From assembly GCA_951802425.1 (NCBI GenBank), contig OX637795.1:3080501-3144500 (forward strand): a stretch of 64,000 nt of DNA, read 5' to 3'. A program made the position numbers and the translations under genes. The notes beneath the pieces are model-generated. The model saw nothing but the letters and a program-made list of their open reading frames with translations, ran no database searches and was not told the origin of the DNA. This document shows positions 32,679 through 43,575 of the stretch, piece after piece. Each line of letters starts with the position of its first letter. Position 1 is the stretch's first letter. This stretch comes from Clavaria fumosa (lineage: Eukaryota > Basidiomycota > Agaricomycetes > Agaricales > Clavariaceae).

Positions 32679-34675
32679 CAAAAATCCGGATGCGGTTTCT
32701 TGTTATTCGATGTTTTGCGGACCGGGATTCGCTCCTTTGTTGGCACAATGATTCGTTCTCCTGTGTTCGGATCGTTTAGAATGAGATCCTGGGCTCCGTG
32801 GGGATGGTCAATTGTCTGAGAGCCGGTTAGCATAAAAAATGGTCGTCCGACAAGAACCTCGCAGGGTAGCGTGTCTGCCACTTGCATTTGAACATGGAAC
32901 GTGCATGGACCGATCTGTAAAGGGAAATTTTTGATGAGTCCAAGTGTCGGAGCGATGGTGCCATGGGATGATTCCATATGGATTACTCGTTCGGAGTGCA
33001 ACGGATTGCCAAGCTTTTCCCAAACATCTCGCCTCATTGCTACAATAGAGCTACCCTGGTCAAGAAGACACTCCGCTGCGATCCGGCCGTCTAGAATGCC
33101 CTCTACGATGCGGAGTGGAGCAGCATCGACTGCGATGACGAGATCAGAGGTATCCGGGGCCGTAATGTTCATGTAAAGCGTGTCCTGTACGATGGAAGCA
33201 ATGACCGGGACACGGCGGGCGGTGACCATATCCTTCATTTTTTTGCGGACGTCTCCGGAAATGGCGAGTAATTCGCGGGGTGTCACATGGACCGGAATGT
33301 CGAGTGCGCGATCGAAAACTTGTTGAACTGTTACCGGATTTTCTATCGGAGCTTGGTAATGATACTGGACTTCGGATTGTTCGATTCTTTCCGGCTTCAA
33401 TGGGCGCATGACCGGAGGCGAGGTAATGACAACGGTGGGCGGAGGAGGTAACCTAGATGGCTGTGGATCGTTATTTCGGGGTACGGGCGCTTTCCTTTTG
33501 CTCTTGTCTATTTTCTTTGCCATATCGTTTGCAAAGGTGCGAGCCATATTTTCCAGGGCGATCCTCTCGCCATCTTCTTCTTCCGAATCGTCTTCCGTAT
33601 CCGGGGGATTTACGAATGATCCGGTCAGCTGTGCTTCAAATACCGCGGTAGTCGCCGGTTGCGTGTTCTGGGATTGGTAAGTAGCGTAGTACTTGTCAAA
33701 GCGCTCGGATAAGTTATTTCCTATGATAGTCCCGGGCAAGTATCGTCCGGAGGGGAGGCAAATCCTGCCTTCGGTGTTCCGTATACATTTACCGGACTTG
33801 ATGTATTCAAGAGCTTTCGGACAAGTACTAACAAAATGACCCAGTTCTGAACAGAAGTTACACGTCCGATTTGTAAGGGAATTCGTGGTCCGAGGGGTGG
33901 AACGTTTTGCTGGTTCGAGGGACTGAGCTGATAGAATTGATTCCAGGCAAGCCATTGTAGAAGCAAATGTCACCAAGGCCGCGGACATGTCGAGTTCTTC
34001 CTTTTTGACCACTGGTTTCGGTTCCCTCCCGGGGGTTGCGGATGCGAAGCGGATAGGTCCGGAGAATTGATCGGTTGTTATGGAGTGCAGGGACGTTGAG
34101 GAGAGTAGAAATTCGGCTGCGGCGTGAACCTCATTCATCGGGTATGGGTCCTCCGGATGGTGATTAGGTAGTATAATCGCGAGCCGGCTCTCGATCCGGC
34201 GCCTAGTATGATCCCCAAATCCGAGGATGTAAAGCCGGTTTCTGTCATTTGTGGACATACGTTGGGAGGTGATCAAGTGCGAAGTGATCCGGAGAAAGTC
34301 CCGGTAATATTCTCCGTGTTCTGCGCGCGTGTAAACCCCTTTTTGGGCCGAGTCTGACATGAAACGGTCCAAATCGGCGACAGAAAACAAACGACCGCCA
34401 TCGGAGCCTGGATAAAGGCGTCGGACAGCCGCTTTGAAGGTTTCCCAGGTCCATACCGGGTCCGGGGCTGGTGTGAGGGTCTCCCAGAGGAGACATGTGT
34501 CTGTGTTGAGGTAGTGCTTTGCGTACCAAATTAAATCGGCTTCCAGAACGTCTGGATTAATGCCGGTGAGTATGATGTCGATGTCCTCGAAATACCGGTT
34601 GAGATGGGTTGGTACTCCGTCAAAGGCGGGGGCCCCGTGAGCGCCACGGAGCGGATATCTCGGTTGGTTGGCCAT
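32678..34675 (-). CDS. Element 3 gag-protease polyprotein
   Basis: An uninterrupted 665-codon frame. The N-terminus has a capsid-like region (FDGVPTHLNRYFEDIDIIL; WETFKAAVRRLYPG). A CCHC knuckle (CNFCSELGHFVSTC) is near residue 280. An acidic and Lys-rich linker leads to a retropepsin-like segment with ECLLDQGSSIVAM, where DQG replaces the usual DSG/DTG, and VLVGRPFF. The stop TGA shares a base with the pol ATG. No internal stop is present, unlike elements 1 and 2. Confidence 0.9.
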   Translation of the reverse strand: MANQPRYPLRGAHGAPAFDGVPTHLNRYFEDIDIILTGINPDVLEADLIWYAKHYLNTDTCLLWETLTPAPDPVWTWETFKAAVRRLYPGSDGGRLFSVADLDRFMSDSAQKGVYTRAEHGEYYRDFLRITSHLITSQRMSTNDRNRLYILGFGDHTRRRIESRLAIILPNHHPEDPYPMNEVHAAAEFLLSSTSLHSITTDQFSGPIRFASATPGREPKPVVKKEELDMSAALVTFASTMACLESILSAQSLEPAKRSTPRTTNSLTNRTCNFCSELGHFVSTCPKALEYIKSGKCIRNTEGRICLPSGRYLPGTIIGNNLSERFDKYYATYQSQNTQPATTAVFEAQLTGSFVNPPDTEDDSEEEDGERIALENMARTFANDMAKKIDKSKRKAPVPRNNDPQPSRLPPPPTVVITSPPVMRPLKPERIEQSEVQYHYQAPIENPVTVQQVFDRALDIPVHVTPRELLAISGDVRKKMKDMVTARRVPVIASIVQDTLYMNITAPDTSDLVIAVDAAPLRIVEGILDGRIAAECLLDQGSSIVAMRRDVWEKLGNPLHSERVIHMESSHGTIAPTLGLIKNFPLQIGPCTFHVQMQVADTLPCEVLVGRPFFMLTGSQTIDHPHGAQDLILNDPNTGERIIVPTKERIPVRKTSNNKKPHPDF

Positions 34676-35044
34676 TGGTATTGCTGCGTGAGGAAGTTCT
34701 TGTACGGCGTCGAGAGGATTCTGTGGTTCGTCAGTTGGAAATTGTAAGGTGTTCAGTTCGAGGGGTAGTGGTGTGAGCGGTGAGTGTGGTTCTTCGAAGA
34801 TCTGTGGTAATGAGGTAACCGGGGTGGCGAAGCTTGTGTGGGAGTAAACAATGGATGAAATACTGGGAATGTCCGATGGAAGAAAGTGGGAAGTTTCAAT
34901 TACTTCTCCAGGAGGTTCGGAGTGCAGTGGTTCTGTGATTCGATCCGGGTTTCGACTTCTCAGACGTTTGGAGCATCGAGGTTGGAAAGCAGAGGAGCCT
35001 CTGGGAATCCTTGAAGGCTGTAGTGAAGACGTTGTTACGACCCC
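34676..35044 (-). other. Element 3 leader
   Basis: Untranslated leader between the primer site and gag ATG. A plus-strand ORF here is not supported. Confidence 0.5.
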
Positions 35045-35060
35045 CTCGCGGTGGGCTCCA
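35045..35060 (-). other. Primer-binding site, element 3 (tRNA type)
   Basis: Read on minus it is TGGAGCCCACCGCGAG, a few bases inside the 5' LTR. The TGG start is that expected for pairing with a tRNA CCA end. Confidence 0.65.
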
Positions 35061-35064
35061 AAAT

Positions 35065-35972
35065 TGTAGTAGGCTGTACAGGTGTTGGCTGCAAATAGAT
35101 GTTCACAGCCAGGTTCTTCAGGGGGTCTTATTACACAACAGGTACACTAGACAGAACCTTGGAGGATGTGGAGGTTGAGTGCAAAGGTTCAGAGAGTGAA
35201 AATATACATTGTCCAGAGTATCCGGTATCGGATCCGATAGAGTCCGATGTTTGGATCGAAGGTTCGAGGGGCCGGCGATGACGAAGGCCAGCGGATCAAT
35301 AGGTATGACGAAAGGTGAGCTTGCTAAAAATCACAGCACAATGTGGGCGTTCAAAAAAAGCTGGATTTCCATATAGTCCGGTACATACTTAAGTACATTT
35401 CTCTAAGTACAGCATACCCGATTCTACGGAAATCTCCGGAAGCTATAGAAGGCAGTGCGATATCATACAAGGGGTCGTATAGGGGTCTTTAATTTGTAAA
35501 GGAGTCATGCGGTTCGGAGGAATGAAGTGTCCGATGATCGGTGTACATCCGGACCACTCGTAAAATCAAGGAGAGTGAGACTGGTACAGCAAAGGGGTAC
35601 TAGGAACAATGGACAAGGCACTGCAAAGGGTTTGAAACATTTCAATGATCAGATGGTTGAAAGGGATCACAATATGAAATTTACAGCATGTATATGAAAT
35701 AGAGGAATGGGAATGGAATAGTGAGTATGTCAAGTGCTGACCATGCTGGAGTGATGAAATAGAGGGGTGTAGGCGGTATGTGTGACCTGTGGGCTGTGAT
35801 CTTCATGGGGAGTCAGAGACCGGAGAGTCCGATGTCGGATAAGTATCGGTCGTTATCGGACAGTGTCGGATTGTTATCGGATTGTATCGGACGCGATTGC
35901 TTTGGATCCCGAAATATCTGGATGATCGGTATCTGTCATGTTTCTATGTTTAAACCGCATATTATCCTTACA
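35065..35972 (-). repeat. Element 3 5' LTR (908 bp)
   Basis: Pairs with 26076-26984, with one single-base indel and mainly CpG transitions between them. Confidence 0.9.
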
Positions 35973-36181
35973 GCGACATTGCTCTTCCTTTCGTGCCTCG
36001 TGACTTCTTCTCGGGAATGCGCACATCACGCCTGTTCGGCCTTTTGACGGGTCAGCGCGTCTTCTAGGATCCCCAAGTTGATCCCGGGCTCCGTTGCGTC
36101 GAAAATGCGCATTTCGCGCGCGACCTCGTTCTCGTCCTTGTTGGTTTCGGTTTCGTGTTGTTTGATGAAAGCAGAGACCAT
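35973..36181 (-). pseudogene. Element 2 antisense accessory gene, 5' part
   Basis: The ATG at 36181 opens MVSAFIKQHETETNKDENEV. A TGA at 36026-36028 fits Arg. The frame reaches the element-3 insertion point and continues at 26075 (KSNVA then SPNKARDDV). The start is 117 bp from the 3' LTR, so an antisense promoter in or near that LTR is likely. Confidence 0.7.
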
Positions 36182-36284
36182 GGTGGTTGGACTTAGAGAA
36201 AAATTTCGGGTGTCGTGACTTGATCAACAAACATCACGCTGACTAATCATCACATGACCTCCACTCTCGCAGGGCTCGAGGCTT

Positions 36285-36294
36285 GAAGGGGGAG
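36285..36294 (+). other. Polypurine tract, element 2
   Basis: GAAGGGGGAG lies three bases before the 3' LTR, as expected for plus-strand priming. Confidence 0.7.
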
Positions 36295-36297
36295 TAA

Positions 36298-37784
36298 TGT
36301 CAGGACCCATTCATTTTTCCTTGCCCAAGTCGACTTCACCCACATCCACGAGCTTCCCGACGACCCTCTACAACCTCGCGAGTCCCTCTACACACTTCCG
36401 GGACCCGCTGTCTCCTTCCGGAAGCCTCTCCAACCTCCCCCGTGCTCACACGACACTCGCAACCACCATGCTGTGCTCGCGACGCTTCCTATTACTTCAC
36501 CCTATGCGCATACTTCACCCGGACCCACCAATCCTACGCGCGACACACTGATATGTGTCTACTTCCACCAGCACGTGACTTGCCGCGCGGCACCCCCGGC
36601 GCTACCACTGCCAGCGCCAATACGTTACCAGCGTTATGACCGTTACTTGCGTTACCAGCGTTACTCACGTGACTACCCGCCCATAGGTCACCTGCATCAC
36701 TAGCGTCACCCACATGATCGCTCTTATGATCTCGCAACCTTAACACTCAAACGCGCCACCAACGGTCAGCTGTATGAACACTTCAAATATGCGTCCCTTC
36801 TTTTCCTCAGTCGTCTATAATTACGTTACTTATGATCCGAGAATCCCTCCGTAGTTATAGCGACGTATATACTTATTTAACTAGGTCGCGACCCATGACA
36901 GGTCATCTTCGCGACCTTACCTATGCATACCTAACCCCTCGCGACCTTAGTAGAACACGCGCCTAGTCACTTTACAACTAAACATACCCCGTACTACTAT
37001 AGTCTTGTCGCCTGGTGACCTCTGTACTTTTCCTTTTTCGTTATACCCTCTGTACATACGTATATAAGGTCTCGCATGTACTTATGGTACTCTAGACTTG
37101 ATATTGATGCACATTGGTTTAAGCTTGAGGCTAGTACGCCCTTTGAGCTTGGAACCACCACGATTGATAGGTCTTGTCTCTCTTGGTGACCACAAGATTG
37201 CCAAGACACATTCTACTTTGTTCTAACTCGCCCTCTGCGCTCCTACAACTCGCACGATCTAAGTATTCTCTATTATTCGTCTTGGTACTGATCTTGGAAC
37301 CCTACAGGTTCACCCATCGGTTGGCAAAGTCATCGCCTTCACCGACACATTTCTCAACACCGTCGCGACCACCGCGATCCTTCCAACATTCTCTATTTCT
37401 TTCACCTCGTCTTTTTCCTTCTCTACGCTTTGTCGGTCGACCTCGCGACCTTCTCAGCGTTATCACTTTCCCCCACCTCATCAATTCCTTTCTTCACGCT
37501 TCATTGGTCGACTTCGCGACCCTCTCAGCGTCACCCATTTCCCCCCTCCTCGTCAATTTCCTCCTTTACGCTTCGTCTACCGACTTCGCGACCTTCCCAA
37601 TGACGTCTTCCTCCTCTATACTTGTCTTTCTTCGCTCTTACATCTTCTCAGACATCTTCGCAACCTACCGGGACCAAGCATTCTTGACTGTGCTCAACAG
37701 TTGATTGGTCTTAGCGAGTTTCCAGCATAGGTCACCAACAAGTCGATCTCCGGCACTACTATCGAGACGGGACAGGCCCTAACA
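36298..37784 (+). repeat. Element 2 3' LTR (1487 bp)
   Basis: Starts TGTCAGGACCC and ends GCCCTAACA, followed by the TCTGC duplication. Confidence 0.95.
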
Positions 37785-37789
37785 TCTGC

Positions 37790-39812
37790 CTGGGCAAAGC
37801 CACTCTTCCGGCTGACTGGGAATGTTCCATGGAAATGGGAGGAGGAGGAGGAAGCAGCCTTCCGAGATCTCCGCCAGGCACTTGTATCGGCCCCGGTCTT
37901 GGCTCTGCCTCAGGACAAAGGGAGATGGAAGGTAGAGACAGATGCAAGCAACCTGGCAACTGGTGGAGTGCTCTCGCAGCAGCAGACGGATGGAACCTGG
38001 AGAGTTGTTGACTATATTTCCAAGGCCCTCACTGCAGCTGAGAAGAACTATGATGTGTACGACAAGGAGTTCTTGGCTGTGATTCGGGCACTTCGCGAGT
38101 GGCGAGCATACCTCATTGGAGCAGAGGAGACGATCGAGATCTGGACGGACCATGCAAACCTCCAGTACTTCCGGAAGTCCCAGAAGTTGAAGCCGAGGCA
38201 GGTTTGTTGGGTTGGAGAGCTCCAGTGCTTTGACTTTGAGATAAAGTATCGCACTGGCAAGTCGAATACAAAGGCAGATGCACTCTCCCAGAGACCAGAC
38301 TATGGAGAGATGGTGGAGGAGGATGCACCGGTGCAGGTTTTCCCGGAAACAGAAGTCCGTGTGTCATTCACATCAGAAATGGAGACGCTACTCCAGAAAA
38401 ATAGCACGGTACACATACAGAAGCCAGAGGAGCTTGATGATGAGTGGACACGAGATCGTGCTGGACTCTGGCAAAAGGGGATAGTCACTTGGGTCCCCCT
38501 AGGAGCTCGTGAGGCCATTCTCGAGTTTGAGCATGACCTCCCCGCTGCTGGACACCCTGGGCCCTGGAAGTTGAGAGCAGCACTAGTGAAGGGTTATTGG
38601 TGGCCAGACATGGTAAAAGATGTGGATCGGTATGCCCAGGGGTGTGAGACATGCCAGTGGACGAAGCCCGACCGTACCAAGCGTGCTGCCTCACTGCACC
38701 CCCATCTGGTGCCCGATGGTCCCTGGTTGGTGATCTCATGGGACATAGTTGGTCCCCTCCCCCTCTCCCATGGACATAATGCCATCCTTGTTATTGTTGA
38801 CAAATTCACGAAACAGACACTGCTCGAAGCAATCGGGCTCGACCTCACAGGACTTGGAGCGGTGCGTCTCCTCCGGGATCGAGTGTTTCGTGACCATGGA
38901 GTCCCTCACAAGGTTGTGAGTGACCGGGGGTCCCAGTTCATGTCCCGCTTCATGAAGGAGTTCTACTCCATGATCTGGGTAAAGGCAAATCCAAGTACTG
39001 CCTTTCATCCGCAGACTGATGGACAGACGGAATGGGTGAACCAGGAGATGGAGATCTATCTCCGGGCTTACGTGGACCATCTCCAGGATGACTGGGCTGA
39101 ATGGTTGTCCACTGCGGAGTTTGCTCTTAATAATCGTGAGCACTCAGCGACAGGACAGACACATTTCTTCCTCAATTATGGATGACACCCATGGAATGGG
39201 GGGCTCTGGCCACCTTCTGAGGTGAACCTGGCGGCGGACGAGTGGATGGCTAAGCTCACGGAGTCCCGAAGAGCAGCCAAGGAGGCAATGGAGAAAGCGG
39301 TGGCAGCGATGAAGAAGAGCTACAATAAGGGGAAATGCCCAAGTCGGGAGTACTCTGAGGGAGATCTGGTCTGGCTGGATACTGGAAACTTGAAGATGGA
39401 CCGGCCCTGTAAAAAGCTTGACAACAAGAGAGCAGGCCCCTTTGCAGTTGAGGAGAAGGTGGGACCTGCTGGGTATCGCCTCAAGCTCCCTCGGGCCTGG
39501 CGCATCCATCGGGTCTTCAATGAGTTGCTGTTGACACCATACCACCCCCCTTCCTTCCCTTCTCAGAACCTGCCTCCCCCTCCGCCCCCTACGATTGATG
39601 ATGACCACCTGGAGTATGATGTGGAGGCGATCCTTGATGTTAAGAAGGTGGGGTGTGGAGTGAGATACCTGGTGAAGTGGTTGGGATACCCTGTAGAGGA
39701 GAACACTTGGGAGCCACGATGGAACCTCACCAATGTGGCACTGCTTCTCCGGGACTTCTTCCTTGCTCACCCCGACAAGGCCAAGCTAGCTGGTTGGGAT
39801 GCCCAGCCTTAA
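37790..39812 (+). pseudogene. Element 1 gag-pol, 3' part (RNase H, integrase, chromodomain)
   Basis: It resumes in phase with the frame cut at 16977. RNase H shows VETDASNLATGGVLSQQQ. The integrase zinc region is followed by ISWDIVGPLP, VSDRGSQFMS and DGQTEWVNQEME, so the DDE set is intact. One TGA (39183-39185) fits Arg. The C-terminus is a chromodomain (RYLVKWLGYPVEENTWEP), ending 11 bp before the 3' LTR; there is no room for an antisense accessory gene here. Confidence 0.9.
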
Positions 39813-39820
39813 GAGGGGGG
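39811..39820 (+). other. Polypurine tract, element 1
   Basis: AAGAGGGGGG lies just before the 3' LTR and overlaps the pol stop. Confidence 0.7.
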
Positions 39821-39823
39821 TGA

Positions 39824-40113
39824 TGTTAGGATTGCTTATGTAAGCCATCCCAAAGTGCAGTTGTGGAGAAACTGGGGAGGGTTGTTGGAAGGTCACATGA
39901 CCTGTGGCTGGGTCGGATTATGTAATCATGTAAGATCACATGACCTGGGCCTGGGCGCATCACGTGATCCGAGGGTCCGAGCGTGGGAACGCCGGCAAGT
40001 GCCGAAGCGTTCGCTATAAGTACTTTCGCTTTTCCTTTTTTGTACTCTTTTCCCCTTATCTTAGTATTGTCGTCATGACCTTATGCTTGAGTTGTGTGAG
40101 ACCCAGTCTGATA
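39824..40113 (+). repeat. Element 1 3' LTR (290 bp)
   Basis: TGTTAGG to CTGATA, the same length as the 5' LTR. Confidence 0.9.
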
Positions 40114-40619
40114 TGGTGCCCTTGGACCTCCGACATATGGTAAAATGAGAGCTTACTAGGTGGAAACATAAATAATACATGTAAGAACAGATAGGATCAA
40201 TGTTAATGACTTGAGATGTGTGCCAAGTGCTCCTGGTGCTACGTGGTGTGTGAGGGTACAAGCATCATGAGTTTGAGGTCACATGGTTGGGTAATGGGGG
40301 TAATGCTGATAACATTGGTGACAATCACATGTCAAGTTGCAGATTTGAGATCATGTGATTGATGGTAGGTGTGAGTAATGCATTTGTGAAGATGTGCATA
40401 GTTGCTTTAGGTGAGTGTGAGTTCACAAGGGCAATAATGTGAGTCTCATGAGTACATGGGTGGTTGTGGTTGATAGGTGTGAGCCTCATGAGTATGTAGG
40501 CAACTGTAGTCAATATGAGAAGTGTGGGATATGTGTTTGTGAGTGTGTTGGGGGTGATATGACCAGTCACAAAGGTTGCAGTGGTGTGTTTGTTGGGTAG
40601 GTTAGTTGCATTGAGTAAA
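40114..40619. other. Intergenic, low complexity
   Basis: GT-rich, with several repeated GTGAG and CATGAGT phrases. No gene is seen. Confidence 0.4.
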
Positions 40620-41460
40620 GGGGATGGGATGGGTCATGACAACTGATTACTTGGTGTTAAGCTGTGGATGTCAACAGCTTTCCATCTGCAGATGGATGGA
40701 ACAACAGAGTGGGCAATCTGTTTTGTGTCTCAGATCCTCCAATCTGTGGTCCAGCCAGACCAGACAGATTGGGCAGAAAGACTCCCAATGGTCAAGTTTG
40801 CCATTAACACATCAGTTAGCACATCTATGGGATTTGCCCAATTTGAATTAACTTATGGGTACATGCCCCAAATGCTGGCAAACTTGCCAGACAACCTCTG
40901 CACTGTGCCCAGAGGGGTGAGGATGTTCATGGAGAAAGCCATGCTCAACCTCTCAATGGTGCATGAAGTAATCATTGAGAGTCACATCAACCAGATGTTT
41001 TACACTAACCAGCATAGATGGGAGGGGCACCCATTTAGAGAGGGGGAGCTAGTCTACCTCTCAATGGAGAACTTAAATCTCCCTAACAGGCAAGCTAGGA
41101 AGCTTATGCCTAAATTTGTTGGGCCTTACCCAATCCTGTCATGTAGACCAAAGTTGTCTACATACAAGCTGGAGCTCCCCAACTCTCTAAAGTCAAGGAA
41201 AATCCACTTGACTTTCCACATCAGCAGGCTATGATGACATGAGTCAAATGACAACATGTTGTTTCTGTGTCATGAGGTGAAAGTCTTTTACAACTTTGGG
41301 GTGGACCTGAAGGAAGAATGGCTTGTAGATGCCATTATTGGCCATAGGTGGGATGGTTGCCACCTAGAATGTGAGGTTCAATGGAACCTCAGAGATATGA
41401 CATAGGAGCTGTATATGGGGGTCAAAGAGCTGGCAGCTCTAGACCACTACCTTGCACTGC
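40620..41460 (+). pseudogene. Gypsy integrase C-terminal relic
   Basis: From FHLQMDGTTEWA through VKFAINTSVSTSMGFAQFEL to FVGPYPILS and IHLTFHISRL, this is the end of a Ty3/Gypsy integrase of another lineage. Two TGA codons follow at about 41232. A chromo-like tail (EWLVDAIIGHRWDG) then has a TAG at about 41402 where the family has Trp. The start of pol and both LTRs are missing. Older than elements 1-3. Confidence 0.75.
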
Positions 41461-41646
41461 AAGGTGTTGAGTCATGGAGGGCACTGCCTAGGTGCCCTCA
41501 AGCAGAGTGCAGAGGAGTAAATGTGATCAAGCCAGACTGCAGGGTCTCTAGCCACAGTTGGCTGAGTCACATGGTGGCTCCACCATAAGGTACAAAACCT
41601 TAAGAGGGCCCACCCTCTTTTTCTCTTTTCTTCATCAGCCATAACA

Positions 41647-41991
41647 ATGGATGATCCAATGGGGGAAACCCCATCTCTTAGCACCACCCACACTGCTGCT
41701 ACCACCACTACCACTGCTACTGCCACTGCCCCTGGCCTTGCACCAGGGAACTCACTACCAATGAGCACCATCAGAATGGCTGGGTTGCCCCAGCCATCAC
41801 TGTTGCAAGGGGAGGAGATCCTCCTCTGGGTCCAAGATTGCATGATCCATGCAATCACTCATGTATCCTGGTGCACTCAGTGCATCAGGTTCCATCATCA
41901 TATATTTGAGTTGCTGCTGCACTCCTTGATGGAGAAGTTGGCAAGTGCCAATGAGGAACTGTTAGGGTACTTGATGATCCACAGCACCTAG
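41647..41991 (+). CDS. Hypothetical ORF after the integrase relic
   Basis: 114 codons beginning MDDPMGETPSL, with a Thr/Ala run of about 20 residues and then a helical segment (IFELLLHSLMEKLASANEEL). It is not recognised. It could be the gag start of a related retroelement whose remainder is lost, since it follows pol-like DNA and a possible LTR. Confidence 0.25.
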   Translation: MDDPMGETPSLSTTHTAATTTTTATATAPGLAPGNSLPMSTIRMAGLPQPSLLQGEEILLWVQDCMIHAITHVSWCTQCIRFHHHIFELLLHSLMEKLASANEELLGYLMIHST

Positions 41992-43448
41992 CCCCTTGAG
42001 CAAGCAATTCAGCTAACATGTGTCTCTTTAATACATGCTCTCTCTATGTCCTTTACCTACTCTGCACAATTACCCATGCAAGCTTACTCCCAGTATGATT
42101 TAAGCTAAGGAAAGTGGTACTAGGAGGGAAAGAAATGGCTCTACAGTAGGAACAAAGAATTGCATAACCAAACGGTCTTTACCATTGAATCCCCACTGCT
42201 TTATTACCCTTATATGCATAAAGGTAAAAGGAAATAACTATTATTTACTCCCTCAAGCTGGTTCTACTACTGTTTAAGCTACATCCTAGTATTACTCAAA
42301 TAGTGCTAAATGGAGGCTCTAAATAGGAAGACTGAACAGACAGGAATGTTAGGAAGGTCTATAAGGTCATACCCATGAGTTTACGAGAGGAGCAGAGCAT
42401 TTGTGGCTGAGCTACAGGGTCACAAACTTCCTGGCATAAGTCTGGCACCACTCTGATGTTGTGGGGTGGCCCTGATCATGATTGGACCTCAATCAGGTAA
42501 TTGAGGACTGACAGGTCAGCCTGATTTTTATGAAGGTAGGGGCAGCAATCAGTGCTGATGGCCAATGCTGCCACATTGCCAAACTGGGAATGCTTGTCCT
42601 TACAAGTGGACTGTGCACCTGCAACCTTCACACACAGTCCCTCAGCCCTCCCCTCATCTCCCTTTGTATTAGGGTGTTACTAGTGAATATCTGGCATAGA
42701 GTACAGTTGAAACACATGCTAAATAGGGCTAGTGCACTTAATTATGACTAGTCTGGAGGAGATAAGAGGAAGCAGAGGAGGTATAGACAAGAAAATGATG
42801 TGATCAAGGCTGGGAACATTGAAGAACATCACAGAAGCAATTGGAGGGGATTGTGGGGTCCTTCCCCACAATTCCCAACATTTGAACCCTAGAGACTAGT
42901 CAGTATGAGTCAGTATGATTATTTTTAGAAAAGCCAGAATATTCAAGATGAAATATCTCAGTGAGGAGATGAGATAAAATTATGATTTTACCTGATATGT
43001 AAAGCCACTGATATCTCCTTAATTTAGAGTCCTTAAACAGTATGTTATGATTACTAGTTAAGGAGCCATGTTGAATTCTTCCAAATGTAGTAGATATGCA
43101 TATTTGAGTATAAATAGCTGATGGAACTTTGCATTCTAGGCATCATTATGTACCCATACATCAATTGTATCATCCTCTAAGAGGACTAAGCTTGAGTCTA
43201 GCTCCCCACAGAGCTAAGGACATATTTAGCTAAACTAAGGACAGGGTCTAGTTATGCTAAATGTAGTATCTGCTGACTAAGGACTTAGTCTGGTCAAGTG
43301 ATCTTACCCAAAGGTACCCAGGCTTCAGATGAGCCGCCCTGTGCTGGCCCCCCTCAGCATGGTAAGTATTGAGCGAGTTATGAATATTTTGGTATAGGGT
43401 ACAAGGTGTTCTACTGTACAATGTACCAGTGTATTCATCAGAGTAAGT

Positions 43449-43575
43449 AGTGAATAACTAGCCAAGTATTGAGATTTGAGGGAAGGTTCATAGAGCTAGA
43501 ATGGCCCACAGAACCAGGAGAATCTCATGAACTCTTTGATGTAATTCTCCCATCACTGGCTAGCTAGTTATTCAC
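43449..43575. repeat. Small foldback with TAACTAGC ends
   Basis: GTGAATAACTAGCC on one side faces GGCTAGCTAGTTATTCAC on the other, about 125 bp apart. It may be a MITE remnant. Confidence 0.4.

Larger units (their letters stand above)
26076..35972 (-). mobile_element. Element 3: Ty3/Gypsy element without chromodomain, inside element 2
   Basis: LTRs are 35065-35972 (5') and 26076-26984 (3'). Read on minus they run TGTAAGG to CTACA. Flanks GTGA (26072-26075) and GCGA (35973-35976) would be a four-base duplication differing by one CpG transition. Removing the element restores the reading frame of the element-2 antisense gene. Gag and pol are on minus; the accessory gene is on plus. Confidence 0.9.
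16978..37784 (+). mobile_element. Element 2: Ty3/Gypsy chromovirus inside element 1
   Basis: LTRs are 16978-18446 and 36298-37784. The five-base duplication TCTGC is present on both sides (16973-16977 and 37785-37789). Removing the element and one TCTGC restores the element-1 frame across LSA/WAK. The order is LTR, gag, pol with chromodomain, antisense accessory gene, polypurine tract, LTR. It is itself interrupted by element 3. Confidence 0.95.
13697..40113 (+). mobile_element. Element 1: Ty3/Gypsy chromovirus, host of the nest
   Basis: LTRs of 290 bp lie at 13697-13986 and 39824-40113. A single gag-pol frame starts at 14561, is cut at 16977 by element 2, resumes in phase at 37790, and ends at 39812. 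Six in-frame TGA codons break it (14660, 15122, 15176, 15266, 16448, 39183). The flanks CCTTG (13692-13696) and TGGTG (40114-40118) do not match, so no target duplication is preserved. Confidence 0.9.
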
